Positions 17,301 through 24,967 are shown, numbered from the stretch's first letter. The stretch is 32,808 bases of DNA from JADJPL01 sp964607915 (GCA_964607915.1 CAZSMU010000028.1:1-32808), one strand, 5' to 3'. Notes: generated by a model not told the origin, from the sequence alone. Made by a program: numbers and translations.

Positions 17301-17630
17301 CTTGACCAGTACAGAGCAGTAGTCGCCGCCCTGCACGAACGAAGAAGCGTAGTACGTAGCTACCCCGGGTACGATTTCGTCCGGCTTCACCACAAAGGGG
17401 ATGGCCTTGCGCACCGGGATTTCACAACCGGCGGCGATAGTAGCTGCCCCGAGGCCGAAGCCGAGGTATTTCAGGAAGTCCCGGCGGTTGGCGCTCAGAG
17501 CGGGCGCATCCTCGCGGGCGATTTCTTCGACGATATTCCCCGCGAATTCCTGACGGGCCAGGTCTTGCAAAACCGGGTCATTCGTCAAAGACTCTACACC
17601 GACCCAGATAGCTTTATTTTGATCTTTCAT
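14382..17630 (-). CDS. actB: ACIII subunit ActB (iron-sulfur, molybdopterin-oxidoreductase-like)
   Basis: This 1082-residue periplasmic subunit has a Tat-type signal RRDFLK (49-54) leading to AAGC (C69), a likely lipidated Cys. Residues about 75-800 form a molybdopterin-oxidoreductase-like fold that in ACIII lacks the cofactor. A ferredoxin-like C-terminal part holds the cluster ligands: CIGCGACQIAC near 837, CQHCDNAPCENVC near 893, CIGTRYCANNC near 928, and CSFC (near 993) with CQTAC (near 1021). The Thr in CIGTRYC in place of Cys fits three 4Fe-4S and one 3Fe-4S cluster. It takes electrons from quinol at ActC and passes them to the ActA hemes. It is 51 nt after actA. Confidence 0.95.
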   Translation of the reverse strand: MKDQNKAIWVGVESLTNDPVLQDLARQEFAGNIVEEIAREDAPALSANRRDFLKYLGFGLGAATIAAGCEIPVRKAIPFVVKPDEIVPGVATYYASSFVQGGDYCSVLVKTREGRPIKIEGNSLSSVTKGGTSARAQASVLSLYDTSRIGGPAEVKGGKISVFKGDKAAAWAKLDKALMGKLKPESRIRLVANTILSPATKQAIADFKAKFPNAELISYDAVSSSALLEANELCFAQAVIPSYEFDKAMVIVSFDADFLGTWVSPVEYAAQYVKNRRIDDVTKAKMSQHIQVESHMSLTGSNADNRILIKPSEMGAAIVAMYNEIAKLTGGAAVNGPALPADKASKIAKAARKLADHKGQSLVVSGSNNLGEQVLVNAINIMLDNYGNTLSFANASVQRQGIDKKIQGLIGEMAAGQVDAVFFFDGANPAWDLPNAEDFKKALAKVGVKVSLSGTPNETALVCDYMAPTHHWLESWGDAQPKANHYSLLQPTIAPLFNTRQTEISLLSWAQSEKLNADSEQPMFDYLRALWEAEMFPRQNRFATFQAFWDSTLHDGVFEVPQTAFPQFDFGGDVQMAASKVSKPSKSELEISFFETVNMGAGQYANNPWLQELPDPIARTAWGNYLAVPVMWEGGNKIKSFKDLNQREAYGHADIVEVTVGKQTVQVTAVRQFGQPRDTVSLALGYGREVAGSVGKAVGNQVGANVFPFCTIDENKNTQYYATQVSVSDPVEDEKWFACVQYHHSMGVTGKDPKSGETINVDEKTAMTLGAGYQGGIVDRSIIFKGNLDELPELKEKIKERRGEAAELNKNTLYPFDEYVANIYSQGHWWAMHVDLNACIGCGACQIACTAENNVPVVGKYEVARHHEMAWLRIDRYFFGDYENPNVVYQPMMCQHCDNAPCENVCPVAATPHSSEGLNQMTYNRCIGTRYCANNCPYKVRRFNWLDYTTADLFGINENPVVSDLDIPYMADNLVRMVLNPDVTVRSRGVIEKCSFCVQRIQEGKLTAKREGRMLQETDVKTACQTACPTGAIVFGDRNEKSNTLSKRLENPLNYIVLEEINVQSSVSYQAKVVNRDEKLDA

Positions 17631-17681
17631 TGGACTTTATTCTATGGTACAAGCTGCAATATCAAATTTCGAAACGAGCCA

Positions 17682-19106
17682 TTAATAGTGGCACTTCTGG
17701 CACTCCAGACCTCCGATTTCCTCTACGGTCACCTTCTCGCGCTGTCCGCGGGCGATTTCCTTATGGAATTTGGCGTAGGACTTATAGTATTCGTTTTCCG
17801 TGAATTTCACAGCAGTTTCGCGGTGGCAGTTGATACACCAGCCCATGGAGAGTGGAGAGTACTGCTTGACTACTTCCATTTCCTGGACTGGCCCGTGGCA
17901 GGTCTGGCACTCCAGTTTGCCTACACTCACGTGCTGCGCATGGTTGAAGTACGCATGGTCGGGCAGGTTGTGGATGCGCACCCACTCGATGGGGCCTTGT
18001 ATTTTTTTATCGCCTGTATTATCGTCCGTCAGAGCTGCAACCACCCCTTTCCACTGGTCGTTTACGATTTTCTCGCCCATGCCATCCAGGGTGCCTTTTT
18101 CGACGATGTAGTTGGAGGCGATCCAGTCTTTATAGACTTTTTCGATATCGGCTTCACTCATCTGCTCATAGTTCTCGATATACTTGCCCGTATTGGGATC
18201 GAAGCCCACCGATGCGAAGATTTTTGTCAATTCCGCCGTGCCGTACGTAGAACCCACCTTTATGGCATTGTGGCAATTCATACAAGTATTGGCTGCCGGA
18301 ATAGAGGAGTGTTTGGACTTGCGCGCACTGTCGTGGCAGTACTGGCAGTCTATCTTGTGCAGACCGGCGTGCGTAGCGTGCGAAAACTTGATCGGCTGCT
18401 GGGGTTCGTAATCCTGCTGCCTGCCCAGCGCAATGGCGTTATTGACCGTGGTATAGCCGCCGAGCACCACCACCGCGAAAATCACGAAAGCGATGACTCC
18501 TTTGCTGGTCAGGATTTCTGCCAGGGTTTTAGGCTTCGCGGCCGCATCCCCTTCCTTTACCCGGAGGAGGTAGTTCAGGCTGGAGAGCACACGGGCCAAC
18601 ACAATGGCCAGAATGCCCAGTACCAGGGCCAGGAGCACGTACAACAGCGTGTTGTCGCTTTCCTCCTCTACTGCACCTGCCACGGGGGCGGCAGCGACAC
18701 CGCCGCCAGGGGCGCAACTGCCGTCATAGGTACACTGGATATAGGCCAGCACATTGTCCATCTCCTGGTCGGTCAGGTTGAAATTCGTCATCACCGTAGG
18801 CTTCCACTGGTTCCAAAGCTCCACAGCCCGCGGATGACCAGCGGAAATCATTGCCTGGGAGTTGCGGATCCAGGAGTACAAGTCCTCCTTGGGATAAGCT
18901 GCCCAGCGTTCCTGAACACCGCCCAGTGCCGGGCCGGTCAGGTTGTCCTTCATGTTTTTGTTGTGACAGGTCGCGCATTGGTTCTTGAACAGCGTCTTGC
19001 CAGCCTCAATGTCCGCCGTCGCCGCATCCTGGCCTTGCAACAGGCCGTTGGACCACAACAGGGCGAACAAGAGTAATAAAATGCTAGTCAGTGACTTGTA
19101 CCTCAT
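17682..19106 (-). CDS. actA: ACIII subunit ActA, hexaheme cytochrome c
   Basis: This 474-residue multiheme cytochrome begins with a signal peptide (1-26). A monoheme domain with CATCH (44-48) is followed by an Ala/Gly/Glu linker and two membrane segments (about 154-172 and 203-218), then a c7-type pentaheme domain with CQYCH (254), CMNCH (275), CQTCH (400), CINCH (424) and CQKCH (469). The last heme site sits one residue from the C-terminus. The protein is the first gene of the cluster and carries electrons from ActB to ActE or to the oxidase. The ATG at 19106 was chosen over 19139 because it begins the signal peptide and leaves about 55 nt of leader after the promoter at 19168-19201. N-terminal monoheme fusions of this sort occur in other Bacteroidota. 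Confidence 0.95.
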   Translation of the reverse strand: MRYKSLTSILLLLFALLWSNGLLQGQDAATADIEAGKTLFKNQCATCHNKNMKDNLTGPALGGVQERWAAYPKEDLYSWIRNSQAMISAGHPRAVELWNQWKPTVMTNFNLTDQEMDNVLAYIQCTYDGSCAPGGGVAAAPVAGAVEEESDNTLLYVLLALVLGILAIVLARVLSSLNYLLRVKEGDAAAKPKTLAEILTSKGVIAFVIFAVVVLGGYTTVNNAIALGRQQDYEPQQPIKFSHATHAGLHKIDCQYCHDSARKSKHSSIPAANTCMNCHNAIKVGSTYGTAELTKIFASVGFDPNTGKYIENYEQMSEADIEKVYKDWIASNYIVEKGTLDGMGEKIVNDQWKGVVAALTDDNTGDKKIQGPIEWVRIHNLPDHAYFNHAQHVSVGKLECQTCHGPVQEMEVVKQYSPLSMGWCINCHRETAVKFTENEYYKSYAKFHKEIARGQREKVTVEEIGGLECQKCHY

Positions 19107-19167
19107 GGTATCTGAACGTTTGTTATAGGTCAATTTCAACAGGAGACTTTTTTCAAAAAATTCTGCG

Positions 19168-19201
19168 CAAATATAAAAATGGCACAGAGATATTTAACAA
19201 A
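19168..19201 (-). promoter_or_regulatory. Promoter of the act-cox cluster (TTTG / TATATTTG)
   Basis: On the minus strand TATATTTG (19168-19175) is a perfect match to the Bacteroidota -7 box TAnnTTTG. A TTTG (19198-19201) lies 22 nt upstream of it, within the 17-23 nt spacing described for Flavobacterium. The transcript would begin near 19160, about 55 nt before the actA ATG. It is the only promoter-like sequence of this quality found in the window and sits in the AT-rich gap between thyA and actA. Confidence 0.7.
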
Positions 19202-19355
19202 GTTTTTACTGTTCTATGTGTTATTTAGATGAGGTCTAAACTTGAACAATATAGCCCCATTCCGGATTCAATTTGTTGACAATTTGTGCTTTTTATTATT
19301 AAAAAAATTTTATTTTGCCTTAAAAATTAACTAAAAACAATATTCTAATTATTAA

Positions 19356-19372
19356 AAAAATACCAGATTTTT
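19356..19372 (-). terminator. Weak AT-rich hairpin after thyA
   Basis: AAAAAT (19356-19361) and ATTTTT (19367-19372) enclose a 5-nt loop. Read on the minus strand, the right half is followed by a run of T. It is 19 nt past the thyA stop codon and could end the recR-GT2-thyA transcript before the act promoter. The stem has only A-T pairs, so this is weak. Confidence 0.25.
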
Positions 19373-19390
19373 AATACTTGTCTATTTTCC

Positions 19391-20296
19391 CTAAACGGCG
19401 ACCTGAGCAGGAATATGGGGCCAGGGATCGTATCCTTCTACGCGTATATCGGCGAACGAAAAGTCAAAAATATCCCGTACTGCGGGGTTTAGGTACAGCT
19501 TCGGCAGCGCTCGCGGCGCTCTTTCGAGCTGTTGCCGGGCCTGTTCCAGGTGGTTTGTGTACAGGTGCAGGTCGCCAAAGGTATGGATAAACTCCCCTGC
19601 GGCCAGCCCGCACACCTGCGCCAGGAGTTGGGTCAACAAGGCGTACGACGCGATGTTGAACGGCACCCCCAGGAAAGCATCTGCCGAGCGCTGATACAGC
19701 TGACACGACAAGCGCCCGTCTGCCACATAGCACTGAAAGAGCGCATGACAGGGCGGCAAGCCCGATTTCGCCATCACAGGAATGTCTTTTGGGTTCCAGG
19801 CAGAGACGATGTGCCGGCGGGAGTCCGGGTTGGCGCGTAGGTCGTCCACCAGGTTGCGGATCTGGTCCACGCCTTCGAAGTTGCGCCACTGCCGGCCATA
19901 TACCGGACCCAAATCCCCCCAGCGGGCAGCAAAGTCGGCATCTTCCCGAACCCGCCCTGCGAAAGCCCTGAGTTCGGCCTTCCAGGCTTCGCTGTATTTC
20001 GGGTAGCGGTCTTCCATGCCGAAGCTCTGCAGCCAGTACTGGAAGGGCCACTCGTTCCAGATATGCACTCCGTTCTCCACGAGGTAGCGGATGTTCGTAT
20101 CTCCCTTCAAGAACCAAAGCAACTCATGGACGATGGATTTGAAATGCAGTTTTTTGGTGGTCAGCAAGGGAAAGCCCTCCTGCAGGTCCATGCGCATCTG
20201 ATAGCCAAACACGCTCAGCGTACCCGTGCCGGTGCGATCGCCTTTGGGCCTGCCCTGCGTGAGGATATGCTGCAATAAATCGTGGTACTGTCGCAT
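19391..20296 (-). CDS. thyA: Thymidylate synthase
   Basis: This 301-residue protein is a classical ThyA, methylating dUMP to dTMP with methylene-tetrahydrofolate. The N-terminus MRQYHDLL is usual for the family. The nucleophile is C183 in LPPCHALFQ, the phosphate-binding Arg pair is in DSRRHIVSAWNP (159-170), and QRSADAFLGVPFNIASYA and HTFGDLHLYTNH follow as expected. Residues about 90-125 carry the extra small domain seen in the longer (Lactobacillus-like) ThyA type, hence 301 rather than the 264 residues of E. coli. The gene lies 13 nt after the glycosyltransferase, so it is probably the third gene of a recR operon. Confidence 0.97.
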   Translation of the reverse strand: MRQYHDLLQHILTQGRPKGDRTGTGTLSVFGYQMRMDLQEGFPLLTTKKLHFKSIVHELLWFLKGDTNIRYLVENGVHIWNEWPFQYWLQSFGMEDRYPKYSEAWKAELRAFAGRVREDADFAARWGDLGPVYGRQWRNFEGVDQIRNLVDDLRANPDSRRHIVSAWNPKDIPVMAKSGLPPCHALFQCYVADGRLSCQLYQRSADAFLGVPFNIASYALLTQLLAQVCGLAAGEFIHTFGDLHLYTNHLEQARQQLERAPRALPKLYLNPAVRDIFDFSFADIRVEGYDPWPHIPAQVAV

Positions 20297-20309
20297 CGCA
20301 ACCCGTTCT

Positions 20310-22283
20310 TTAGCCTCCTAATTTTCGAAAGTGACGCAAAAATATTCTTAAATCCGTATCAACCGAATAATCTTTGGCATATAAAAAATTGAGGCGTTGG
20401 ACAGTAGCCTGGTCGCACAAGGTCTCCGGCAGCCCGAGCGCGGGCGTCAAAACGCCCCGACGGATGCGGGGAAGTGCCTGCTCTTCCGGGGCGGGGGCAT
20501 AGGCGACCCAGGTCTTGTAGCCCGCAATTACCTGCCAGATGTGGTTCAGCAAACCCAGGGGGCGGAACTGAAGGGCAACGGCCACCGGAAGCAGCGCGAC
20601 CAGAGCAGCACAAACTGCGAGGTCGAAAAGCCTTTTGTTCCTGCGCTGGTCAATGGAGGCGATGCCGTAGCGGATATCAATCGTGTAGAGCTCTCCCGGG
20701 CTGTCTTTCGACGGGCTTCCAATGATGCTCAGGCTCTCTTCGGGGGCTATTTTGAAAGCGATTTCGGGCCCCAGCTTTGCCATCCAGTGCATGATTTGGC
20801 TGGCCGGCACATCGCGGGACGCAAAAATCACTTCTTCTACCCGGTAGATGCGGAGAATGTCCTCCAATTGGGACAACTCGCCCAGGTATTCCCCGGATTC
20901 GGGGCGCATGCCCAGCGATACCGCCCCGAGGTAGTTGACAGGGCCGGGAGCATGGCGCAACAAGCCCTGAATGCGGCCGCACTCTGCCTCCGAGCCCACG
21001 ATGGCTACATTCCGGGGCCGATCGGTCCAGATATCTACGTTGCCGTGGCGCAACAGGTGGGACAGCTCACGGCTCGCCAGCACCGCCAGGAGGGACCAGG
21101 CAGCGCCCATGACTACCAAAGCCCGCGACGTGCGGTGTTCCTGGTTGAGAAATCCATACACGACCGCTATGAAAAGGGTGCCGATCCACACTCCTCTCAA
21201 GGAGGTCGCCACTTTTGCCCCGGGGTCATACCCACCGCTCAGAAAGATGCCGAGACACCACAGGCCCACATATAGCGGTACGTTGAAATACAGAAAAGAA
21301 GCAGGATAGTACCCCGCGTCGTGAAAGCGGTACAGCGCCCAAAAGTGTTTCAGCACCGCCATGCCCCCAGCCAGGAGCAAGGTATCTGCCAGGGGCCAGG
21401 CGAGGCGATGGGCGGCCTGCCGCAGCACCGTAAGCGCCGCCCGAACATAAATGGCCGTCTGGAGCACCCGGATGAACAGCCGCGCTTCCCCACCCTTAAA
21501 GTGCTTCTTCGCAAAAATAATCATCGCCTGGTAAAAGGTGCGCACATAGTTCAAGCTCCCTTTTTTCGTGCTCTCCCCTTTGTAGTGTATGATGGTCGTC
21601 CCGGGAAAATAGTAGTTTTTGTATCCGGCCTGCACGATGCGCCAGGAAAGGTCAATGTCTTCCCCATACATAAAAAACGCCTCGTCGAGCATCCCCGCGC
21701 GGTCGAGAGCGCTGTGCCGCATCCACATAAAGGCTCCTGCGAGCACATCGGCCTCCTGTGTGCGGGAAGGGTCCAGGTGGCCTAAATAATAGTAATTGAA
21801 AAAACGGGATCGGGGAAAAAGGGCAGATAGTCCGAACATTTTGCAAAAAGCCGCAAAAGGCGAAGGGAAACCGCGCAGCGACTCCGGCAAAAACTTGCCG
21901 GCACCGTCTATCATGCGCACGCCCAGCGCCCCGGCGTCGGGGTGGGCCTCCATGAACGCAAAGCACGCGGTGAAGGTATTCTCTTCCACCAGGGTGTCGG
22001 GGTTGAGCAGCAGCACGTACTTGCCCCGCGCCTGCCGGATAGCCTGGTTGTTTGCCCGGGCAAAGCCCACATTCTCTGTGTTCGCCAGGAGAATGACCTC
22101 GGGGAATTTTTCGCGCAGCATCTGCAGCGAATCGTCCACGGAGTTATTGTCCACCACAAAGACTTCTACCCGCAGGTCGCGCACGGCCCTACGCACTGCA
22201 TATAAAGCCTGCTCCAGAAAATAGCGGACGTTGTAATTGACAATGACGACCGACAAATCCAGCCCAGGCTCCTGTGGTTCCAT
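20310..22283 (-). CDS. GT2 glycosyltransferase fused to a degenerate sugar-phosphate transferase-like region
   Basis: This 657-residue fusion starts with a GT-A domain of family 2 (about 9-250): SVVIVNYNV, VVDNNS, NVGFARANNQ, LLNPDT and the acceptor-side MYGEDIDLSWR. Five or so membrane helices follow (about 320-415). Then a Rossmann-like region with NVAIVGS (about 425-545) resembles the CoA_binding_3 domain of WbaP-type transferases. The C-terminal 110 residues open with KRLFDLAVCAALVALLPV, the start of the bacterial sugar transferase core, and end YSVDTDLRIFLRHF, like its last helix. The catalytic middle of that core, with the FRxxRxG and KFRTM-type motifs, is missing. The GT2 part should be active on a cell-envelope glycan; the rest may only be a membrane scaffold. 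It lies 1 nt after recR. Confidence 0.82.
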   Translation of the reverse strand: MEPQEPGLDLSVVIVNYNVRYFLEQALYAVRRAVRDLRVEVFVVDNNSVDDSLQMLREKFPEVILLANTENVGFARANNQAIRQARGKYVLLLNPDTLVEENTFTACFAFMEAHPDAGALGVRMIDGAGKFLPESLRGFPSPFAAFCKMFGLSALFPRSRFFNYYYLGHLDPSRTQEADVLAGAFMWMRHSALDRAGMLDEAFFMYGEDIDLSWRIVQAGYKNYYFPGTTIIHYKGESTKKGSLNYVRTFYQAMIIFAKKHFKGGEARLFIRVLQTAIYVRAALTVLRQAAHRLAWPLADTLLLAGGMAVLKHFWALYRFHDAGYYPASFLYFNVPLYVGLWCLGIFLSGGYDPGAKVATSLRGVWIGTLFIAVVYGFLNQEHRTSRALVVMGAAWSLLAVLASRELSHLLRHGNVDIWTDRPRNVAIVGSEAECGRIQGLLRHAPGPVNYLGAVSLGMRPESGEYLGELSQLEDILRIYRVEEVIFASRDVPASQIMHWMAKLGPEIAFKIAPEESLSIIGSPSKDSPGELYTIDIRYGIASIDQRRNKRLFDLAVCAALVALLPVAVALQFRPLGLLNHIWQVIAGYKTWVAYAPAPEEQALPRIRRGVLTPALGLPETLCDQATVQRLNFLYAKDYSVDTDLRIFLRHFRKLGG

Positions 22284-22284
22284 T

Positions 22285-22899
22285 TTATTCTTCCCGGGTT
22301 TTATACGGTGCCCGCGTCGCGATGGAGCGCCCCAGGGTGAGTTCGTCGGCGTATTCGAGCTCCCCTCCGAAGGCGACGCCGCGCGCTATGGCGCTGATCT
22401 GTACAGACTTTTCCTGCAACAGCCTGGAAATATAGAAGATGGTGGTCTCCCCCTCGATGGTGGGGCTGATGGCCATGATGAGCTCCTGCACCTCGCCTTC
22501 ATCCACGCGCTGCACCAGAGGCTCTATGCGCAAATCGGAAGGGCCTACGCCTTCCAACGGGGAAATCACCCCGCCGAGCACATGGTACAGGCCCCGGAAC
22601 TGCTGGGTGGCTTCAATGGCCATCACGTCGCGCACGCTTTCCACTACGCATACCAGGCTTCGGTCGCGGCGCGCATCCGCACATATCACACAGATCCCGT
22701 CGTCCGACAGGTTGCCGCAAACCGAACAGGAGCGGATATTGCGGCGCATCTGGAGAATGGATTCCGCGAAGCGCTCACTGACTTCCGGCGGGCGGTTGAC
22801 GAGGTGCAATACCAGGCGCAAGGCAGTCTTGCGGCCTATGCCCGGCAGCCCTGCGAACCCCTGCACCGCTGCCTCAATCAGTTTGGATGGGTAATTCAT
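22285..22899 (-). CDS. recR: Recombination mediator protein RecR
   Basis: This 204-residue protein acts with RecF/RecO to load RecA at gaps. Residues 14-36 hold the helix-hairpin-helix (GFAGLPGIGRKTALRLVLHLV). C58, C61, C70 and C73 form the four-Cys zinc finger. A Toprim domain follows (CVVESVRDVMAIEAT, then YHVLGGVISPLEGVGPSDL) with the conserved ISP in the Walker-B-like region. ATG 22899 was chosen because MNYPSKLIEA is the usual RecR start; the upstream extension to 22926 has no homology. Its stop codon is 1 nt from the glycosyltransferase start. Confidence 0.97.
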   Translation of the reverse strand: MNYPSKLIEAAVQGFAGLPGIGRKTALRLVLHLVNRPPEVSERFAESILQMRRNIRSCSVCGNLSDDGICVICADARRDRSLVCVVESVRDVMAIEATQQFRGLYHVLGGVISPLEGVGPSDLRIEPLVQRVDEGEVQELIMAISPTIEGETTIFYISRLLQEKSVQISAIARGVAFGGELEYADELTLGRSIATRAPYKTREE

Positions 22900-22954
22900 G
22901 GCTGCAAAATACGCGTTGCAGCGCAAAAAAAAGAGGTAAAGATTGAATTTAATC

Positions 22955-23548
22955 TCAAAACGACCACCCTATCCGCAACACCCAGCGGTTCATGCGCAGG
23001 GTCTCGCGGGTGAAGTTTTCTCCCCCGCCCCACCAGAAAAGGTCTTGCTCGGAAAACGCAGATTGCCGCAGCACCCCGATTTCGCTGCGCAGTTCCGACG
23101 TTTTGAACAGATTCCAGCGCAGGCCCGTGGCCAGGTGCAGGCGCATACCGCCCTGTACTTCCCGATAGAAACTATCCCTGTTTTTCCAGGCCCAGGAGTA
23201 GCCGGTGCCAGCCAACAGATAGGGAATATGCCTTTTCCGATTCAGCGGTGCCCACTGTACTTCGGCATAGAGCGGGGCGAGGCGTTTGTACTCCTCGTAG
23301 CCAAAGCGGTTGAACCCGGCTCCTATCCCCGCTCTCCAGTCGGAGCCCAGGCTTCGCAACAGCGACAGCTCTACCCCGTACCCTGCCTCGAATGCCCCGT
23401 ACACCGTTTCCCCCGCCATCCCCTGAAGCAGAACGGACTTGACGAAGCGAGCTCCCCGGGGCCCTGGCGCAGGCAAATCCGCGGATTGTGCCCGCAGGAC
23501 GGGGCAAAAGAGCAAGGCGAGGGCAAACAGCCCGAAGCGCAGCGGCAT
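22955..23548 (-). CDS. Hypothetical secreted protein, probable outer-membrane beta-barrel
   Basis: The protein has 197 residues. A signal peptide (residues 1-21, ending VLRAQ) is followed by alternating polar and hydrophobic strands with aromatic ends, such as GVELSLLRSLGSDWRAGIGAGFNRFGY, IPYLLAGTGYSWAW and GGMRLHLATGLRWNLF. It ends in WVLRIGWSF, a C-terminal Phe as usual for outer-membrane barrels. I do not recognise the family. ATG 23548 leaves 4 nt after the stop codon of the LVIVD gene; an upstream ATG at 23572 would overlap that gene by 20 nt. The two are probably co-transcribed and may both act at the cell envelope. Confidence 0.72.
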   Translation of the reverse strand: MPLRFGLFALALLFCPVLRAQSADLPAPGPRGARFVKSVLLQGMAGETVYGAFEAGYGVELSLLRSLGSDWRAGIGAGFNRFGYEEYKRLAPLYAEVQWAPLNRKRHIPYLLAGTGYSWAWKNRDSFYREVQGGMRLHLATGLRWNLFKTSELRSEIGVLRQSAFSEQDLFWWGGGENFTRETLRMNRWVLRIGWSF

Positions 23549-23552
23549 AGGC

Positions 23553-24824
23553 TTAATTTTCTTCGACCGCAATTTTACTCAGTAAGCGGAGGTTTTTCGG
23601 GTCGTTATAATCGTATTGGAAAATGCCCTCTTTCGCCGTTACGATGGCGACCCGCGGCTTTTCCAATGCGATGACGTCGAAGGTGGTCAGCCCTTTTTCG
23701 TGGTCGAGGAGGCGCTGGTCTATCTTGTCCCAATCTGTCGCATCAAAGACCTTCAGGCCCGCGTCGTCTTCGCAGATAAAGAGCGTCCCTTTCACAATCG
23801 ACAACCCGATGGGATGGTGCATGGGATATACTTTGAGCAGGCGCGGCTTCAACAAGTCGGTGATATCAATGACCTCCAGTTGATTGCTGAAGTTTTCACA
23901 CTGCGTACCCCCCCGAAGCGTCACGTACGCCGTATTGCCTTCCGCTACTACCGGGTCGCAGGCATTGGCGTGCTGGAACACCGACAACTGCCTGGGATTC
24001 AGCGGGTCGCTGGCGTCATAGACAAACATGCCCGTCCGGCTTCCGATGAGCAGTTTGTCTTTGAAAGGGAAAATCGTTTCGATGCCCCATCCGATGCGGA
24101 CGGTATTGGCCAACTTCGGGCTTTCCGGGGTGCTGAGGGTAAATACTTTCAAAGAGGACTCGTTCACGGTGTAGAGCTGCTCGAAACCGAGCGTGAAGCG
24201 CGCCGTCGAGCCCCCAATGCCCGATGTGCTCGGCGCGCCGGTGTTACTGCCCAGGGCGACGGCTACTTCTTTTCGCACCCACATCCCTCCGTTGATAAAA
24301 ATCACATCCTTGCCGGCGCTGGAACAAGGCATCTTTTCCTCTACGCGCGTCGGCTCGTAGTCCACGAGCAAGCCGCGGGCCTCATCCCAGCCGTATTGGG
24401 GGAAAACATCTTCCAAGCGGTTGACCAATACCGGGTTATCCGGTCGGGTGAGGTCGAAGGTCAGGAGGTCCACGTAGCTGTCGGCATACAGATAATTGTT
24501 GCGCACGGCCATATCCACATTGCCGGGGATATCCAGGTAGCCGATGGCGCGGGGATTGGCGGGGTCCTGATTGTCGAAGATGTGGATCCCCTCCTCAAAG
24601 TCGTTGACAAACAAGTACTGTCCGTACAGGTAAATCTTGCCCGCCTGCCGGATTTTTTGCGGGCTGCCCATGGCGATTTTAGCGCGCAGCACAGAAGGCT
24701 GTATAAAAACCGGATCGTAGCGCACATAAGAGTGCTCGGCCTCACATTCGTCCCGCAGACAAGCAGAGGAAAGCATTACGAGGGCACCGATAACGAAGAG
24801 ACTGGCTGCTTGAAGAATTTTCAT
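23553..24824 (-). CDS. LVIVD-repeat lipoprotein
   Basis: This 423-residue lipoprotein has a signal peptide with lipobox LSSAC. The body is made of repeated units of the LVIVD type (YLYGQYLFVNDFEEGIHIFD, NNYLYADSYVDLLTFD, DKLLIGSRTGMFVYD, NTAYVTLRGGTQ, GTLFICEDDAGLKVFD), which fold as a beta-propeller. It would be anchored to the cell envelope. Function is unknown for the family. The start ATG 24824 begins MKILQAA; an extension to 24851 has no support. The gene lies 4 nt before the barrel-like gene and is preceded by a 30-nt stretch and a small stem-loop at 24854-24874. Confidence 0.87.
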   Translation of the reverse strand: MKILQAASLFVIGALVMLSSACLRDECEAEHSYVRYDPVFIQPSVLRAKIAMGSPQKIRQAGKIYLYGQYLFVNDFEEGIHIFDNQDPANPRAIGYLDIPGNVDMAVRNNYLYADSYVDLLTFDLTRPDNPVLVNRLEDVFPQYGWDEARGLLVDYEPTRVEEKMPCSSAGKDVIFINGGMWVRKEVAVALGSNTGAPSTSGIGGSTARFTLGFEQLYTVNESSLKVFTLSTPESPKLANTVRIGWGIETIFPFKDKLLIGSRTGMFVYDASDPLNPRQLSVFQHANACDPVVAEGNTAYVTLRGGTQCENFSNQLEVIDITDLLKPRLLKVYPMHHPIGLSIVKGTLFICEDDAGLKVFDATDWDKIDQRLLDHEKGLTTFDVIALEKPRVAIVTAKEGIFQYDYNDPKNLRLLSKIAVEEN

Positions 24825-24853
24825 AGCTCGGGATTTTTGACTTAGCGGCACGC

Positions 24854-24874
24854 GTCAGAGAAACCATTTCTGAC
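24854..24874 (-). repeat. Stem-loop upstream of the LVIVD gene
   Basis: GTCAGAGA (24854-24861) pairs with TTTCTGAC (24867-24874) along all 8 positions, counting one G-U pair, around a 5-nt loop. It ends 30 nt before the ATG at 24824. It may be an mRNA leader structure or a binding site. Confidence 0.35.
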
Positions 24875-24967
24875 ACCTGACGACTAAGTATATCTACATA
24901 ACGCCCGAGAGATAGAAAACGCCGTCTGATGGATGGACTTTAACAAAGCAGCTGGGGTAGGATACAG

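Noticed and set aside
16551..19076. Long open frame of 841 codons on the plus strand, opposite actA/actB
   Set aside because: It lies antisense to two clearly identified genes, has no recognisable domain and has odd composition. Like the plus-strand frames at 14370-16538, 12918-14045, 7025-8338, 25108-26349 and 27925-29202, it is a by-product of GC-rich codon use.
17682..19106. Monoheme fusion at the ActA N-terminus as a novelty
   Set aside because: A cytochrome c domain ahead of the pentaheme part is, to my knowledge, usual in Bacteroidota ActA proteins, so it was not scored as new.
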